A stretch of 64,000 nucleotides of DNA from Evansella sp. LMS18 (GTDB lineage: Bacteria; Bacillota; Bacilli; Bacillales; Salisediminibacteriaceae). This document shows positions 21,143 through 29,467 of this stretch, in pieces. The stretch is taken from contig NZ_CP093301.1 of assembly GCF_024362785.1 (NCBI RefSeq), positions 1,984,001-2,048,000 of the forward strand, in the 5' to 3' direction. Each line of letters opens with the position of its first letter. Positions within the stretch are counted from its first letter, which is position 1. Made by a program: the position numbers and the translations under genes. A model generated the notes under the pieces. That model worked only from the letters and a program-made list of their open reading frames with translations, had not been told where the DNA came from and searched no databases.

Positions 21143-21168
21143 GTTTCAAATCATCATAAATTGGGTAA
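21143..21168 (+). promoter_or_regulatory. Sigma B promoter of ctc
   Basis: GTTTCA (21143-21148), 14 bases, GGGTAA (21163-21168) fit the sigma B consensus GTTTAA-N12/14-GGGWAW, in the place of the classical ctc promoter. Confidence 0.82.
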
Positions 21169-21206
21169 AACAGTATAAGAACCAATAAGGATGAGGTGGT
21201 TAGATA

Positions 21207-21875
21207 ATGACTACAGTACTTGAAGCGGCAAAAAGAGGAGATCGCAGAGGGTCGAGGCTGACTAAAATCAGGGAACAGGGACATGTACCTGGTGTAGTGT
21301 ATGGCAAGGCCTTCGGCAACGAATCAGTTACAGTTGACGAAATAGCACTTACTAAAACACTCAGGGAAAACGGAAAGAACGGTGTGTTTAAGCTTGCCCT
21401 TGAAGGTGAGCAAACGGATGTTATCGTTTATGACCTCCAAATGGACAGTATTAAAGGTGAAATCGTTCATGTTGATTTTTACGCTCTGGATATGAAGAGT
21501 GAACTTGATGCTGATGTGCCGGTAGTTACTTCCGGAGAATCTGCAGGTGTTAAGGATGGCGGAGTGCTGCAGCAGGCTGTTTATGAACTTTCTGTAAAAG
21601 CACTGCCAAATGACATACCAGAGAACATCGAAGTCGATGTATCAAACCTGGAGGTTAATGACTCTATCCAGGTAAAGGATTTAGAGGTTGAGGGAAAATA
21701 TACAATCAATAACGATCCGGAAGAAGTAATCATCTCGATTCTTCCTCCGACAGAAGAACCTGAGGAGCCTGGCCTTGGCGGTGAAACGGAAGAGGGTGCA
21801 CCTGCTTTAGTGGATGCTGAGGAAGGCGACGAAGCTAAGACGCCTGAAGAAGAGGCGAAAGAAAAAGAAGAATAG
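21207..21875 (+). CDS. ctc: General stress protein Ctc / ribosomal protein bL25 (RplY)
   Basis: This bL25-family 5S rRNA-binding protein of the long CTC type has 222 residues. The N-terminal L25 domain covers about residues 1-92 (RGDRRGSRLTKIREQGHVPGVVYGK), and the C-terminal beta domain about 95-185. The final 35 or so residues are a very acidic tail rich in E, G and P, longer than I recall for B. subtilis Ctc. The upstream sigma B promoter implies induction under general stress. ATG 21207 follows GGATGAGGTGG. Confidence 0.93.
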   Translation: MTTVLEAAKRGDRRGSRLTKIREQGHVPGVVYGKAFGNESVTVDEIALTKTLRENGKNGVFKLALEGEQTDVIVYDLQMDSIKGEIVHVDFYALDMKSELDADVPVVTSGESAGVKDGGVLQQAVYELSVKALPNDIPENIEVDVSNLEVNDSIQVKDLEVEGKYTINNDPEEVIISILPPTEEPEEPGLGGETEEGAPALVDAEEGDEAKTPEEEAKEKEE

Positions 21876-21892
21876 CACGGAGTTGCGAGGAC

Positions 21893-21924
21893 AGAGGTAT
21901 AGCCGTCCAGGTTATGCCTCTTTT
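21893..21924 (+). terminator. Terminator-like hairpin between ctc and pth
   Basis: AGAGGTATA pairs with TTATGCCTCT (one wobble) over a loop of about 10 bases, followed by TTTT. It is modest and probably leaky. Confidence 0.6.
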
Positions 21925-22002
21925 ACTCGTTACAGGGGGTGGAACATGTTTTTCCAGAAACTTCTTAGACGGAAGAAAGACGATGAAAGCGGAGGCAGAT
22001 CA

Positions 22003-22563
22003 ATGAAGCTCGTAGTAGGGCTGGGTAACCCAGGTAAGCAATATGAGGGAACCAGACACAACGTAGGATTCGACGTAATTGACAGATGTGAAGAGAAGCT
22101 TGGAATAGAATTGGACCAGACAAAATTTAAAGGGATATACGGTTATAAAAACGTGGAAGGAGAGAGGATATTCCTCCTTAAACCCCTCACATTTATGAAT
22201 TTGTCTGGAGAGTCCATTGTACCGTTAATGAACTTCTATAAAATCGGCAAAGAAGACCTGCTCGTTATTTATGATGATCTGGACCTGGCTCCTGGTACGA
22301 TACGCCTTCGGCAGAAGGGAAGCCATGGGGGACATAATGGCATCAGGTCAATCATTTCCCAGCTTGGTACAGAAGAATTTAACCGGATAAGAATCGGAAT
22401 AGGCAGACCTGACAAAGGACAGGCAGTTCCTGATTATGTTCTTGGTAAATTCCGTGATAATGAAAAAGAAGCAATTAACCAGGCTTCAGAAAGAGCTGCC
22501 GAGGCAGTGGAAGCATGGGCGACTACCACATTTCTGAATGTAATGAATGAGTATAATAAATAG
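22003..22563 (+). CDS. pth: Peptidyl-tRNA hydrolase
   Basis: Pth (SpoVC) recycles peptidyl-tRNA by hydrolysing the ester bond. The start MKLVVGLGNPGKQYEGTRHN carries the conserved N9 and the catalytic H19. VIYDDLDL and GSHGGHNGIRSI follow. ATG 22003 with GGAGG gives 186 residues, the normal size. An in-frame ATG at 21946 with its own GGGGGTGG would add a 19-residue basic and acidic leader, so two starts are possible. The open frame continues further upstream within ctc and is not credible there. Confidence 0.93.
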   Translation: MKLVVGLGNPGKQYEGTRHNVGFDVIDRCEEKLGIELDQTKFKGIYGYKNVEGERIFLLKPLTFMNLSGESIVPLMNFYKIGKEDLLVIYDDLDLAPGTIRLRQKGSHGGHNGIRSIISQLGTEEFNRIRIGIGRPDKGQAVPDYVLGKFRDNEKEAINQASERAAEAVEAWATTTFLNVMNEYNK

Positions 22564-22570
22564 CTTTTCA

Positions 22571-22601
22571 TGCATATAGGTATACTCTTCCGTTCATACT
22601 A
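22571..22601 (+). promoter_or_regulatory. Forespore (sigma F/G) promoter of fin
   Basis: TGCATA (22571-22576), 18 bases, CATACTA (22595-22601) match the sigma F/G elements closely. The leader is about 30 bases. Confidence 0.8.
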
Positions 22602-22639
22602 TTTGTATATGTTGAAGCATAGTATGGAGGAGGGCTACG

Positions 22640-22870
22640 ATGTCAGTGCATTACTATTGCAGACACTGCCAGGCAAATCTGGGAACATTAAGCAGCTGGC
22701 AGGCTGACGAACAGCAGCTTGGTTTTAACCGGTTGTCTGATGAGGAGCGTAAAGATATGATTAATTATGATTCGCAGGGCCATCTGCACGTTAAAGTTAT
22801 CTGTGAAGCATGTGAAACTACATTGAAGGATTATCCTGATTATCACGCGAATGAATCTTTTATTCATTAG
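22640..22870 (+). CDS. fin: Fin (YabK), anti-sigma F factor
   Basis: Fin helps shut off sigma F so sigma G can take over in the forespore. It is a 76-residue protein with two zinc-type CxxC pairs, C7/C10 and C55/C58, and family text HYYCRHC, LSDEERKDMI and DYHANESFI. ATG 22640 follows GGAGGAGGG. A forespore promoter lies directly upstream, consistent with its known expression, and a terminator follows. Confidence 0.93.
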   Translation: MSVHYYCRHCQANLGTLSSWQADEQQLGFNRLSDEERKDMINYDSQGHLHVKVICEACETTLKDYPDYHANESFIH

Positions 22871-22885
22871 GAGGTCATTCGACAA

Positions 22886-22914
22886 GCTTTGGTGAAATAC
22901 GCCAAAGCGTTTTT
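22886..22914 (+). terminator. Terminator after fin
   Basis: A 9-bp stem GCTTTGGTG/CGCCAAAGC with AAATA loop is followed by GTTTTT. Confidence 0.85.
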
Positions 22915-23008
22915 CTGCTGAAAAAATGCAGTGCCAGAACAGCTGGCACTTATGAATATTAGCTCGAAAACTACATCAAATGAAACCACTGCAAGAGGGG
23001 GGAATCGC

Positions 23009-26000
23009 ATGAAAGGAATTATCGGGACAGTCTACCAAGGGGATGACGTGGCGAGTATTATCGAAGGTATTGAGGCAAATCTATCAGAACAGATGATTTC
23101 AGGATTAGCCGGGTCAGCAAGGTCCCTGCTCCTTGCTTCTGTCTTTAAACAAACAAACAGATCCCAGCTGGTTATAACACATAATTTATTTCACGCACAA
23201 AAACTCTACGACGATCTCGTTTCTCTCATAGGTGAAGAGAAAGTGTATATATATCCAGTTAACGAATTGATAGCTTCAGAAATTGCAGTAGCCAGTCCTG
23301 AAATGAGGAGTCAGAGGATCGAAGCATTGAACAGGTGGGCATATGGTGAAAAAGCTATCGTAATTGCTCCGATGGCAGGTGTAAGAAGGCTTCTGCCCCC
23401 TGCTTCTGTCTGGAAGGACTGTCAACTGGAGTTTCAAACCGGAAGGGACATCGACCTGGACGAAACATTATCACAGCTTACTTCCATGGGTTTCCAGAGA
23501 GAAGCAATGGTATCAGCTCCGGGCCACTTCAGTGTAAGGGGAGGAATCATTGACGTTTATCCGCTTACTGAAGAAAATCCGGTCAGAATAGAATTGTTTG
23601 ATACCGAAGTTGACTCGATACGATTTTTCGATGTGGAAACACAAAGGTCCAACACGCAGGCGGACAAAATACAGATTGGCCCTGCAAGGGAGGTCCTTCT
23701 TTTTGACGAAAACTTCAGACAGGGAAGGGACAGGCTGGAGGAAGCATTGTCACAGACTCTCGCGAAGCTGAAGGACCCATCGCTAAAAGAAAAGATGGCG
23801 GAACAGATAGGGCAGGAAATCGAATGGCTCGGGGAGAAAACGTCCTTTGATTCCATGTATAAGTATATGTCTCTTTTCTATGAAACGAGAAATACATTAA
23901 TAGACTATATGCCTGAAGAAGGATTAATATTTGTTGATGAAGTAAGCCGTGTACAGGAAATGTCAGAAAGCCTGGAAAAAGAGGAAGCAGACTGGCACAC
24001 TGCTATGCTCTCACAGGGAGCAGCTGTATCAGAGGTTAAATTCTCAAAAACATGGGATGAAATTTTTCAGGAGACTGCCAGGCCGAAACTTTATCTCAGC
24101 TTATTTTTAAGACATGTTCCTTCTACCAACCCTAAAAATATAGTTAATATACAAAGTAAGTCCATGCAGAATTTCCACGGCCAGCTGAACCTACTCAAAA
24201 GTGAGTCTGATCGCTGGAAAGGAGCAAACTACGCTATAAGCTTCGTCTGTGCCGATAAGGAGCGGGCGGAAAGGATGCAGCAAGTACTTCAAGATTACGA
24301 GATTGAAGCTGCAATTACAGACAGCAGCCAGCCTCCTGTTAAAGGGCAGGCACAAATAATTACCGGCCATTTGATGTCCGGTTTTGAACTGCCTATGCAG
24401 CGCCTGATCGTCATTACAGAAGAAGAGGTTTTCACAAAGAAAACGAAGCGTCCGAAGAGAAGGCAGAAACTTTCCAATGCCGAACGTATTAAGAGTTATT
24501 CAGAACTGAAGGTTGGCGACTGGGTAGTGCATGTAAACCATGGTATCGGAAAATACCTCGGTATCCAGACTCTGGAACTCGGGGGAATCCATAAAGATTA
24601 CATGCATATTTCCTATGCCGGCAACGACAAACTTTATGTTCCGGTAGAGCAGATTGACCAGGTACAAAAATATGTTGGTTCTGAAGAGAAAGAGCCTAAG
24701 CTTTATGCTCTCGGCGGAAATGACTGGAAGAAGGTTAAAAAGAAGGTACAGTCGTCCGTACAGGATATTGCTGATGACCTGATCAAACTGTATGCGGAGA
24801 GAGAAGCCAGTAAAGGGTATGCTTTCTCGAAAGACGGGCCGGAACAGCGGGAATTCGAATCTTCCTTTCCGTATCAGGAGACAGAAGATCAGCTGAGGGC
24901 AATCGAAGAAATTAAAAAGGATATGGAAAGGGACCGCCCAATGGACCGCCTTCTCTGCGGTGACGTTGGTTACGGAAAAACCGAGGTTGCTCTCAGGGCA
25001 GCTTTTAAGGCTATCATGGATGGAAAGCAAGTTGCATTTCTTGTTCCAACTACAATTCTGGCACAGCAGCATTATGAAACGATGCGTGAACGATTCCAGG
25101 ATTTTCCTATTAATATGGGATTATTAAGCCGTTTCCGTTCGAAAAAAGAACAGGCGAAAACAATCGAAGGAATAAAGCGGGGAACGATAGATATTGTGGT
25201 AGGGACTCACCGGCTCCTCTCCAAGGATATTCAATTTAAGGATCTTGGATTACTCATCGTCGACGAGGAACAGCGTTTTGGGGTTACCCATAAGGAAAAG
25301 ATAAAGAGGTTCAAAGCAAACGTAGATGTGCTGACCTTGACCGCAACTCCAATACCAAGGACATTGCATATGTCTATGCTCGGTGTAAGAGACTTGTCTG
25401 TCATTGAAACCCCCCCTGAAAACCGTTTTCCTGTGCAGACCTATGTAGTGGAATACAATGAACCTTTAGTCCGTGAAGCTATAGAAAGAGAGATGACCAG
25501 GGGCGGGCAGGTTTACTTCCTGTATAACCGTGTAGAGGATATAGAGACGATGGCCGACAAAATTTCCATGCTCGTTCCGGACGCAACAGTCAGGTTCGCT
25601 CATGGGCAGATGACAGAAACAGAGCTTGAGTCGGTCATGCTTGATTTCCTTGAGGGCAATACAGACGTTCTGGTAACGACAACTATAATTGAAACCGGTG
25701 TAGATATTCCAAATGTAAATACACTGATTATCAATAATGCGGATAAAATGGGGCTTTCTCAACTTTATCAGCTTCGGGGCCGTGTAGGGCGTTCCAATCG
25801 TGTCGCATATGCTTACTTTACGCACCAGCGGGACAAGGTGCTTACAGAAGTTGCGGAAAAAAGGCTCCAGGCTATAAAAGAATTCACCGAATTAGGCTCA
25901 GGGTTTAAAATTGCAATGCGGGATTTATCCATCAGAGGAGCGGGAAACCTTCTTGGGGCAGAGCAGCATGGATTTATAGCTTCCGTCGGATTCGATCTTT

Positions 26001-26566
26001 ATTCACAAATGCTGAAAGAAGCTATCGATGAAAGGAAGGAAGGTCCTTTACCGGAAAAAGCGAAAAGGGAAGAAAAGGATTTCGAACTGGATATCCAGGT
26101 GGACGCTTATATTCCTGAATCGTATATACCGGACTCTAAGCAAAAGATTGATATGTATAAACGTTTCAAAGCTGTGGAATCCCAGCATGACATTATTGAA
26201 CTTCAGAGTGAAATGATTGACCGTTTCGGAGATTACCCGGATGAAGTGGGCTTCCTGTTCAAGGTTGCTTCCATAAAGCAATATTGTATTCAGGAAGGTA
26301 TAGAATCCGCCGCGGAAAAAAATCAGCTCTGTAAAATAATCCTGAGCGAAGAGACCACAAAAGCGATTGACGGCTCAAAGCTATTTTCCATGGTGAACAG
26401 GATATCAAATAAGCTTAATCTTTCGATGACTGGCAATAAAATAACCATTCATATTAAGCGTAAGACACTAAAAGATAAAGAGTATCTGAAAATTATGGAG
26501 GAGGTTATTTCGAAGCTTGACGAAGTCCGTAATGATGGAGAAAGCAGAGAAAAAGCTTCTATGTGA
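23009..26566 (+). CDS. mfd: Transcription-repair coupling factor Mfd
   Basis: Mfd removes RNA polymerase stalled at lesions and recruits UvrA. The product is 1185 residues. The UvrB-like N-terminus (about 1-340) contains RSLLLASVFK and GGIIDVYP. The RNA-polymerase-interacting domain has VHVNHGIGKYLG. The RecG-like translocase has LLCGDVGYGKTEV (Walker A), IVDEEQRFG (DEEQ box), TLTATPIPRTL and QLRGRVGRSNR. A TRCF D7 domain ends it. The frame opens at 22931, but GAGGGGGG before ATG 23009 and family length fix the start. Confidence 0.97.
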   Translation: MKGIIGTVYQGDDVASIIEGIEANLSEQMISGLAGSARSLLLASVFKQTNRSQLVITHNLFHAQKLYDDLVSLIGEEKVYIYPVNELIASEIAVASPEMRSQRIEALNRWAYGEKAIVIAPMAGVRRLLPPASVWKDCQLEFQTGRDIDLDETLSQLTSMGFQREAMVSAPGHFSVRGGIIDVYPLTEENPVRIELFDTEVDSIRFFDVETQRSNTQADKIQIGPAREVLLFDENFRQGRDRLEEALSQTLAKLKDPSLKEKMAEQIGQEIEWLGEKTSFDSMYKYMSLFYETRNTLIDYMPEEGLIFVDEVSRVQEMSESLEKEEADWHTAMLSQGAAVSEVKFSKTWDEIFQETARPKLYLSLFLRHVPSTNPKNIVNIQSKSMQNFHGQLNLLKSESDRWKGANYAISFVCADKERAERMQQVLQDYEIEAAITDSSQPPVKGQAQIITGHLMSGFELPMQRLIVITEEEVFTKKTKRPKRRQKLSNAERIKSYSELKVGDWVVHVNHGIGKYLGIQTLELGGIHKDYMHISYAGNDKLYVPVEQIDQVQKYVGSEEKEPKLYALGGNDWKKVKKKVQSSVQDIADDLIKLYAEREASKGYAFSKDGPEQREFESSFPYQETEDQLRAIEEIKKDMERDRPMDRLLCGDVGYGKTEVALRAAFKAIMDGKQVAFLVPTTILAQQHYETMRERFQDFPINMGLLSRFRSKKEQAKTIEGIKRGTIDIVVGTHRLLSKDIQFKDLGLLIVDEEQRFGVTHKEKIKRFKANVDVLTLTATPIPRTLHMSMLGVRDLSVIETPPENRFPVQTYVVEYNEPLVREAIEREMTRGGQVYFLYNRVEDIETMADKISMLVPDATVRFAHGQMTETELESVMLDFLEGNTDVLVTTTIIETGVDIPNVNTLIINNADKMGLSQLYQLRGRVGRSNRVAYAYFTHQRDKVLTEVAEKRLQAIKEFTELGSGFKIAMRDLSIRGAGNLLGAEQHGFIASVGFDLYSQMLKEAIDERKEGPLPEKAKREEKDFELDIQVDAYIPESYIPDSKQKIDMYKRFKAVESQHDIIELQSEMIDRFGDYPDEVGFLFKVASIKQYCIQEGIESAAEKNQLCKIILSEETTKAIDGSKLFSMVNRISNKLNLSMTGNKITIHIKRKTLKDKEYLKIMEEVISKLDEVRNDGESREKASM

Positions 26567-26643
26567 TAAATATAGGATACAAAACCTGGAAAGGATGAGC
26601 AGTTCCGTTTCAGGAGAGAAATATATGGAACAGAGTACTAATA

Positions 26644-26680
26644 AACAGACCAGATCTTTAGGATTTGGTCTGTTGTTTTA
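26644..26680 (+). terminator. Terminator after mfd
   Basis: AACAGACCAGATC pairs with GATTTGGTCTGTT (one wobble) over a TTTAG loop, followed by GTTTTA. Confidence 0.85.
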
Positions 26681-26876
26681 TGGACAAATGTAACTTAACC
26701 AGAGGAGCAAGCAGCTGAATAATGCCAGCGGAAAAAGGAACCGACTGACCAATAAAGTACAGCACTTGGCAATCCTCATTCTGTTCAATCGCCAATAAGC
26801 AGCCCGCATTAACATAAGAAGATAGTACCGGTACAGAGCGGTAACAGGAAATAAACCAAATTTATTGAACAAATGG
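26681..26876. other. Non-coding stretch between mfd and the spoVT promoter
   Basis: I see no gene here. A 64-codon frame on the minus strand (26872 to 26678) is hydrophobic but lacks a ribosome-binding site and runs through the mfd terminator. Only a short inverted repeat (TACCG/CGGTA near 26825-26845) stands out. Confidence 0.5.
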
Positions 26877-26906
26877 TGAATAGTTCTTTTTTTTAGATAG
26901 ATAATA
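26877..26906 (+). promoter_or_regulatory. Probable sigma G promoter of spoVT
   Basis: TGAATA (26877-26882), 17 bases, GATAATA (26900-26906) resembles sigma G sites (CATAnTA type -10). spoVT is a sigma G gene in B. subtilis. Confidence 0.6.
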
Positions 26907-26989
26907 AGGACAAGTTTCAGCTAAGAAATAATACTTGCATGCAAGCATCATCGACGTGAATACAACATGGAAAGTGAGGCAACGTAAGT

Positions 26990-27526
26990 ATGAAAGCAAC
27001 TGGGATAGTACGACGAATCGACGATTTAGGACGTGTAGTTATACCTAAAGAAATCCGGCGCACTTTAAGAATTCGTGAAGGCGACCCGTTAGAAATTTTT
27101 GTGGACAGAGACGGAGAGGTAATCTTAAAGAAATATTCGCCTATTTCTGAGCTCGGTGATTTTGCGAAAGAATATGCAGAGGCCTTGTACGACAGTTTAA
27201 ACCATACAGTACTCATTGCTGACCGGGATACGTATATAGCAGTAGCCGGAGGGTCCAAGAAAGAATACCATAATAAAGCAATTGGAGAAAATGTAGAAAG
27301 TGCAATGAATGACCGAAAAACAGAACTTGAGACTCAGGCAGGAGAATATTCATTGACAGGAGACCACCAAGAGCAGGCGAACGGTTACTGTATTGCTCCA
27401 ATCATCGCAAATGGAGATCCTATCGGTGCGGTAGTTCTTATCGGGAAGGATAATGATGTAGGAGAAGTAGAGAAGAAGCTTGCAGAAACTGCAGCAGGCT
27501 TCCTGGCAAGACAGATGGAACAATAA
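26990..27526 (+). CDS. spoVT: Stage V sporulation regulator SpoVT
   Basis: SpoVT modulates the forespore sigma G regulon. The N-terminal AbrB-type swapped-hairpin domain covers residues 1-50 (MKATGIVRRIDDLGRVVIPK), closely similar to AbrB in this window. The C-terminal GAF domain covers about 55-178. The length is 178 residues. ATG 26990 follows GTGAGGCAA. It stands alone between its promoter and two terminators. Confidence 0.96.
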   Translation: MKATGIVRRIDDLGRVVIPKEIRRTLRIREGDPLEIFVDRDGEVILKKYSPISELGDFAKEYAEALYDSLNHTVLIADRDTYIAVAGGSKKEYHNKAIGENVESAMNDRKTELETQAGEYSLTGDHQEQANGYCIAPIIANGDPIGAVVLIGKDNDVGEVEKKLAETAAGFLARQMEQ

Positions 27527-27564
27527 TAGGGGATAAGGCCAGTTAAGCCAGGAATGAAAATAAT

Positions 27565-27646
27565 AGTGCTTCTAAAGCAGATGTGGAACAGAAACGGTTA
27601 TTATTCGCCGACAGTCTTCCCTCACTGCTTTAGAAGTGCTTTTTTA
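27565..27646 (+). terminator. Long-loop terminator after spoVT
   Basis: A 16-bp stem with two wobbles (12 bp perfect, CTTCTAAAGCAG at 27569-27580 against 27625-27636) encloses a 44-base loop and ends in a T run. The large loop is unusual for an intrinsic terminator. Confidence 0.65.
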
Positions 27647-27745
27647 CAATTTAAGTATAAAATTTCCATGACGAAGTTGAATCGAGGCAGTGCAAGTTTA
27701 AGGAAAAAGTATAAGTGTAACTACGATTCTGTCTTCGACTCAAGG

Positions 27746-27768
27746 CTCGCCAACCGGCGAGTTTTCTT
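27746..27768 (+). terminator. Second terminator in the spoVT-yabM gap
   Basis: CTCGCC/GGCGAG with loop AACC, followed by TTTTCTTT. It lies about 110 bases past the first terminator. Confidence 0.75.
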
Positions 27769-27788
27769 TATGTGAGGAGAAGGGCATA

Positions 27789-27797
27789 TGCTATAAT
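27789..27797 (+). promoter_or_regulatory. Extended -10 promoter before the SpoVB-like gene
   Basis: TGC directly precedes TATAAT (27792-27797); no good -35 is visible, which extended -10 promoters tolerate. Confidence 0.5.
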
Positions 27798-27830
27798 GGC
27801 TTTAATTGAGTAAACAGGAGAGGAAAATTA

Positions 27831-29444
27831 TTGTCGACAGATAAGAATAATTCAGGTTCATGGATGAAAGGGGCATTGTATTTATCTCTGGGCGCCCTCG
27901 CGGCTAAAGGCCTTAGTGCTCTTTACAAAGTACCGTACCAGAACCTGACCGGAGATCTTGGTTATTATGTTTATCAGCAGGTATATCCATTATACGGGCT
28001 TGCTTTTGTGCTCGGTACATATGGTTTTCCGGTTGTAATCTCCGGGATGCTGACAGAGTGGAAAAATAACAGAGAATACTTGAAAAGTGGAAATGCTGAT
28101 ATATTCAACCGCATGATAACGCTGCTCCTCTGTATGTTGCTCTTTAATGGCATAATAGGAGGAGCATTCATATTTTTTGCTGAGGAGATTGCGGTTTTCA
28201 TGGGGGATAGTTCGCTGGCAGGACCGATACGCTGGCTGGGATTACCTTTTTTTATTATCCCTTTCCTTGCACTCGGAAGAGGGTTTTACCAGGGAGAGGG
28301 AAACATGGCCCCTGCAGCCTGGTCGCAAATCGGCGAACAGATTACCCGTGTCATTGTCATTTTGATCGTCGCTTTCTGGGCGATGCAATGGGGGGATTCA
28401 TATCTTGCGGGTATTTCCGCTGGAGTGGGGGCCCTTGCCGGCGCGATAAGCGGAACCATGCTGCTCCTTTTCTTTGGGTGGAAAAGGAGAGGAACTGCTC
28501 TTATTCCTAAAATAAAACAGTTCACATTTCCGGACAGCTGGGCTAAGGATGTGAAAAAGCTGATCATTTCCGGCTTATTTGTTTCCGTCAGTGCAATGTC
28601 TTTAGTTGCCATGCAGCTGTTCGACTCATTCACCGTTTTCAGGCTGCTTATCAGTAGCGGAATTGGGGCAGAAGAAGCGGCAGCATTAAAGGGCATTTAT
28701 GACAGGGGCTGGCCGCTCGTCCAGCTTGGGGCTTTAGTGACCACCGCTTTTTCTTATGCGGTTGTTCCAATGTTAACGAAGGCTTTTATGGATAATGACA
28801 GAGCGGAAGTGCAGCTGCTCACGGGACAGGCGGTGAAAATATGTCTTGTTTTCGGCGGGGCTGCAGGGACAGGTCTCATTGTTATTATGAGAAGCTTAAA
28901 CACCATGCTTTTTACAAATCAAGCTGGTACCGGGACATTGCAAGTTCTTTCCGTATCGGTGTTGTTTGCAGCACTGTTTATGACATCAGCAGCTCTTTTC
29001 TATGGTACAGGAAAGGCCTGGTACTCTGTTTTGCTCCTCATCTTAGGTCTTTTGATCAAGTTAGCAGGAAACTTTGCCCTCGTGCCGGTATATGGAATTG
29101 CAGGGGCTGCGGGCTCAACCGCAGCAGCCTTTTTCATCATTTCAGCAGTTTCTGTTATTCTCTTAATAAGAGAAGGGCTGCTGAGGACATATACAAAAGA
29201 TTTCTGGCTTAAATGGGGACTCGCCCTGACAGTTATGGGAGTGTTCGTACTGCTGTGCAGAGTGATAATTGACCAGGTAGTGGATTTGCAGAATGCCGGG
29301 AGAGCAGTGGAGAGTTTAATCGCTCTTTCCTCATCTGCAGCAGGTGGTTTACTGTTCTTAACTATCATTTGGTACGTAAAAATATTTGAAAAACACGAAT
29401 GGGAAGCCTTGCCTAAAATATCGAAATTCCTTCCCTATAAATAA
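27831..29444 (+). CDS. SpoVB-like polysaccharide/lipid flippase (YabM, MOP superfamily)
   Basis: This is a 537-residue integral membrane protein with about 14 hydrophobic segments. It is of the MATE/MurJ/SpoVB (polysaccharide synthesis) type. Text such as GDLGYYVYQQVYPLYGLAFVL and RGFYQGEGNMAPAAWSQIGEQ is characteristic. It occupies the yabM position and resembles SpoVB, which acts in spore cortex synthesis; the transported substrate here is unknown. It starts at TTG 27831 after GGAGAGG. yabN follows 23 bases later. Confidence 0.9.
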   Translation: MSTDKNNSGSWMKGALYLSLGALAAKGLSALYKVPYQNLTGDLGYYVYQQVYPLYGLAFVLGTYGFPVVISGMLTEWKNNREYLKSGNADIFNRMITLLLCMLLFNGIIGGAFIFFAEEIAVFMGDSSLAGPIRWLGLPFFIIPFLALGRGFYQGEGNMAPAAWSQIGEQITRVIVILIVAFWAMQWGDSYLAGISAGVGALAGAISGTMLLLFFGWKRRGTALIPKIKQFTFPDSWAKDVKKLIISGLFVSVSAMSLVAMQLFDSFTVFRLLISSGIGAEEAAALKGIYDRGWPLVQLGALVTTAFSYAVVPMLTKAFMDNDRAEVQLLTGQAVKICLVFGGAAGTGLIVIMRSLNTMLFTNQAGTGTLQVLSVSVLFAALFMTSAALFYGTGKAWYSVLLLILGLLIKLAGNFALVPVYGIAGAAGSTAAAFFIISAVSVILLIREGLLRTYTKDFWLKWGLALTVMGVFVLLCRVIIDQVVDLQNAGRAVESLIALSSSAAGGLLFLTIIWYVKIFEKHEWEALPKISKFLPYK

Positions 29445-29467
29445 CTACGGACACCGGAGGTTTTACA

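Noticed and set aside
26678-26872. Minus-strand 64-codon hydrophobic frame after mfd
   Set aside because: No ribosome-binding site, alternative start only, and it covers the mfd terminator.
27554-27775. Forward 73-codon frame after spoVT
   Set aside because: It runs through two terminator hairpins and has no usable ribosome-binding site.
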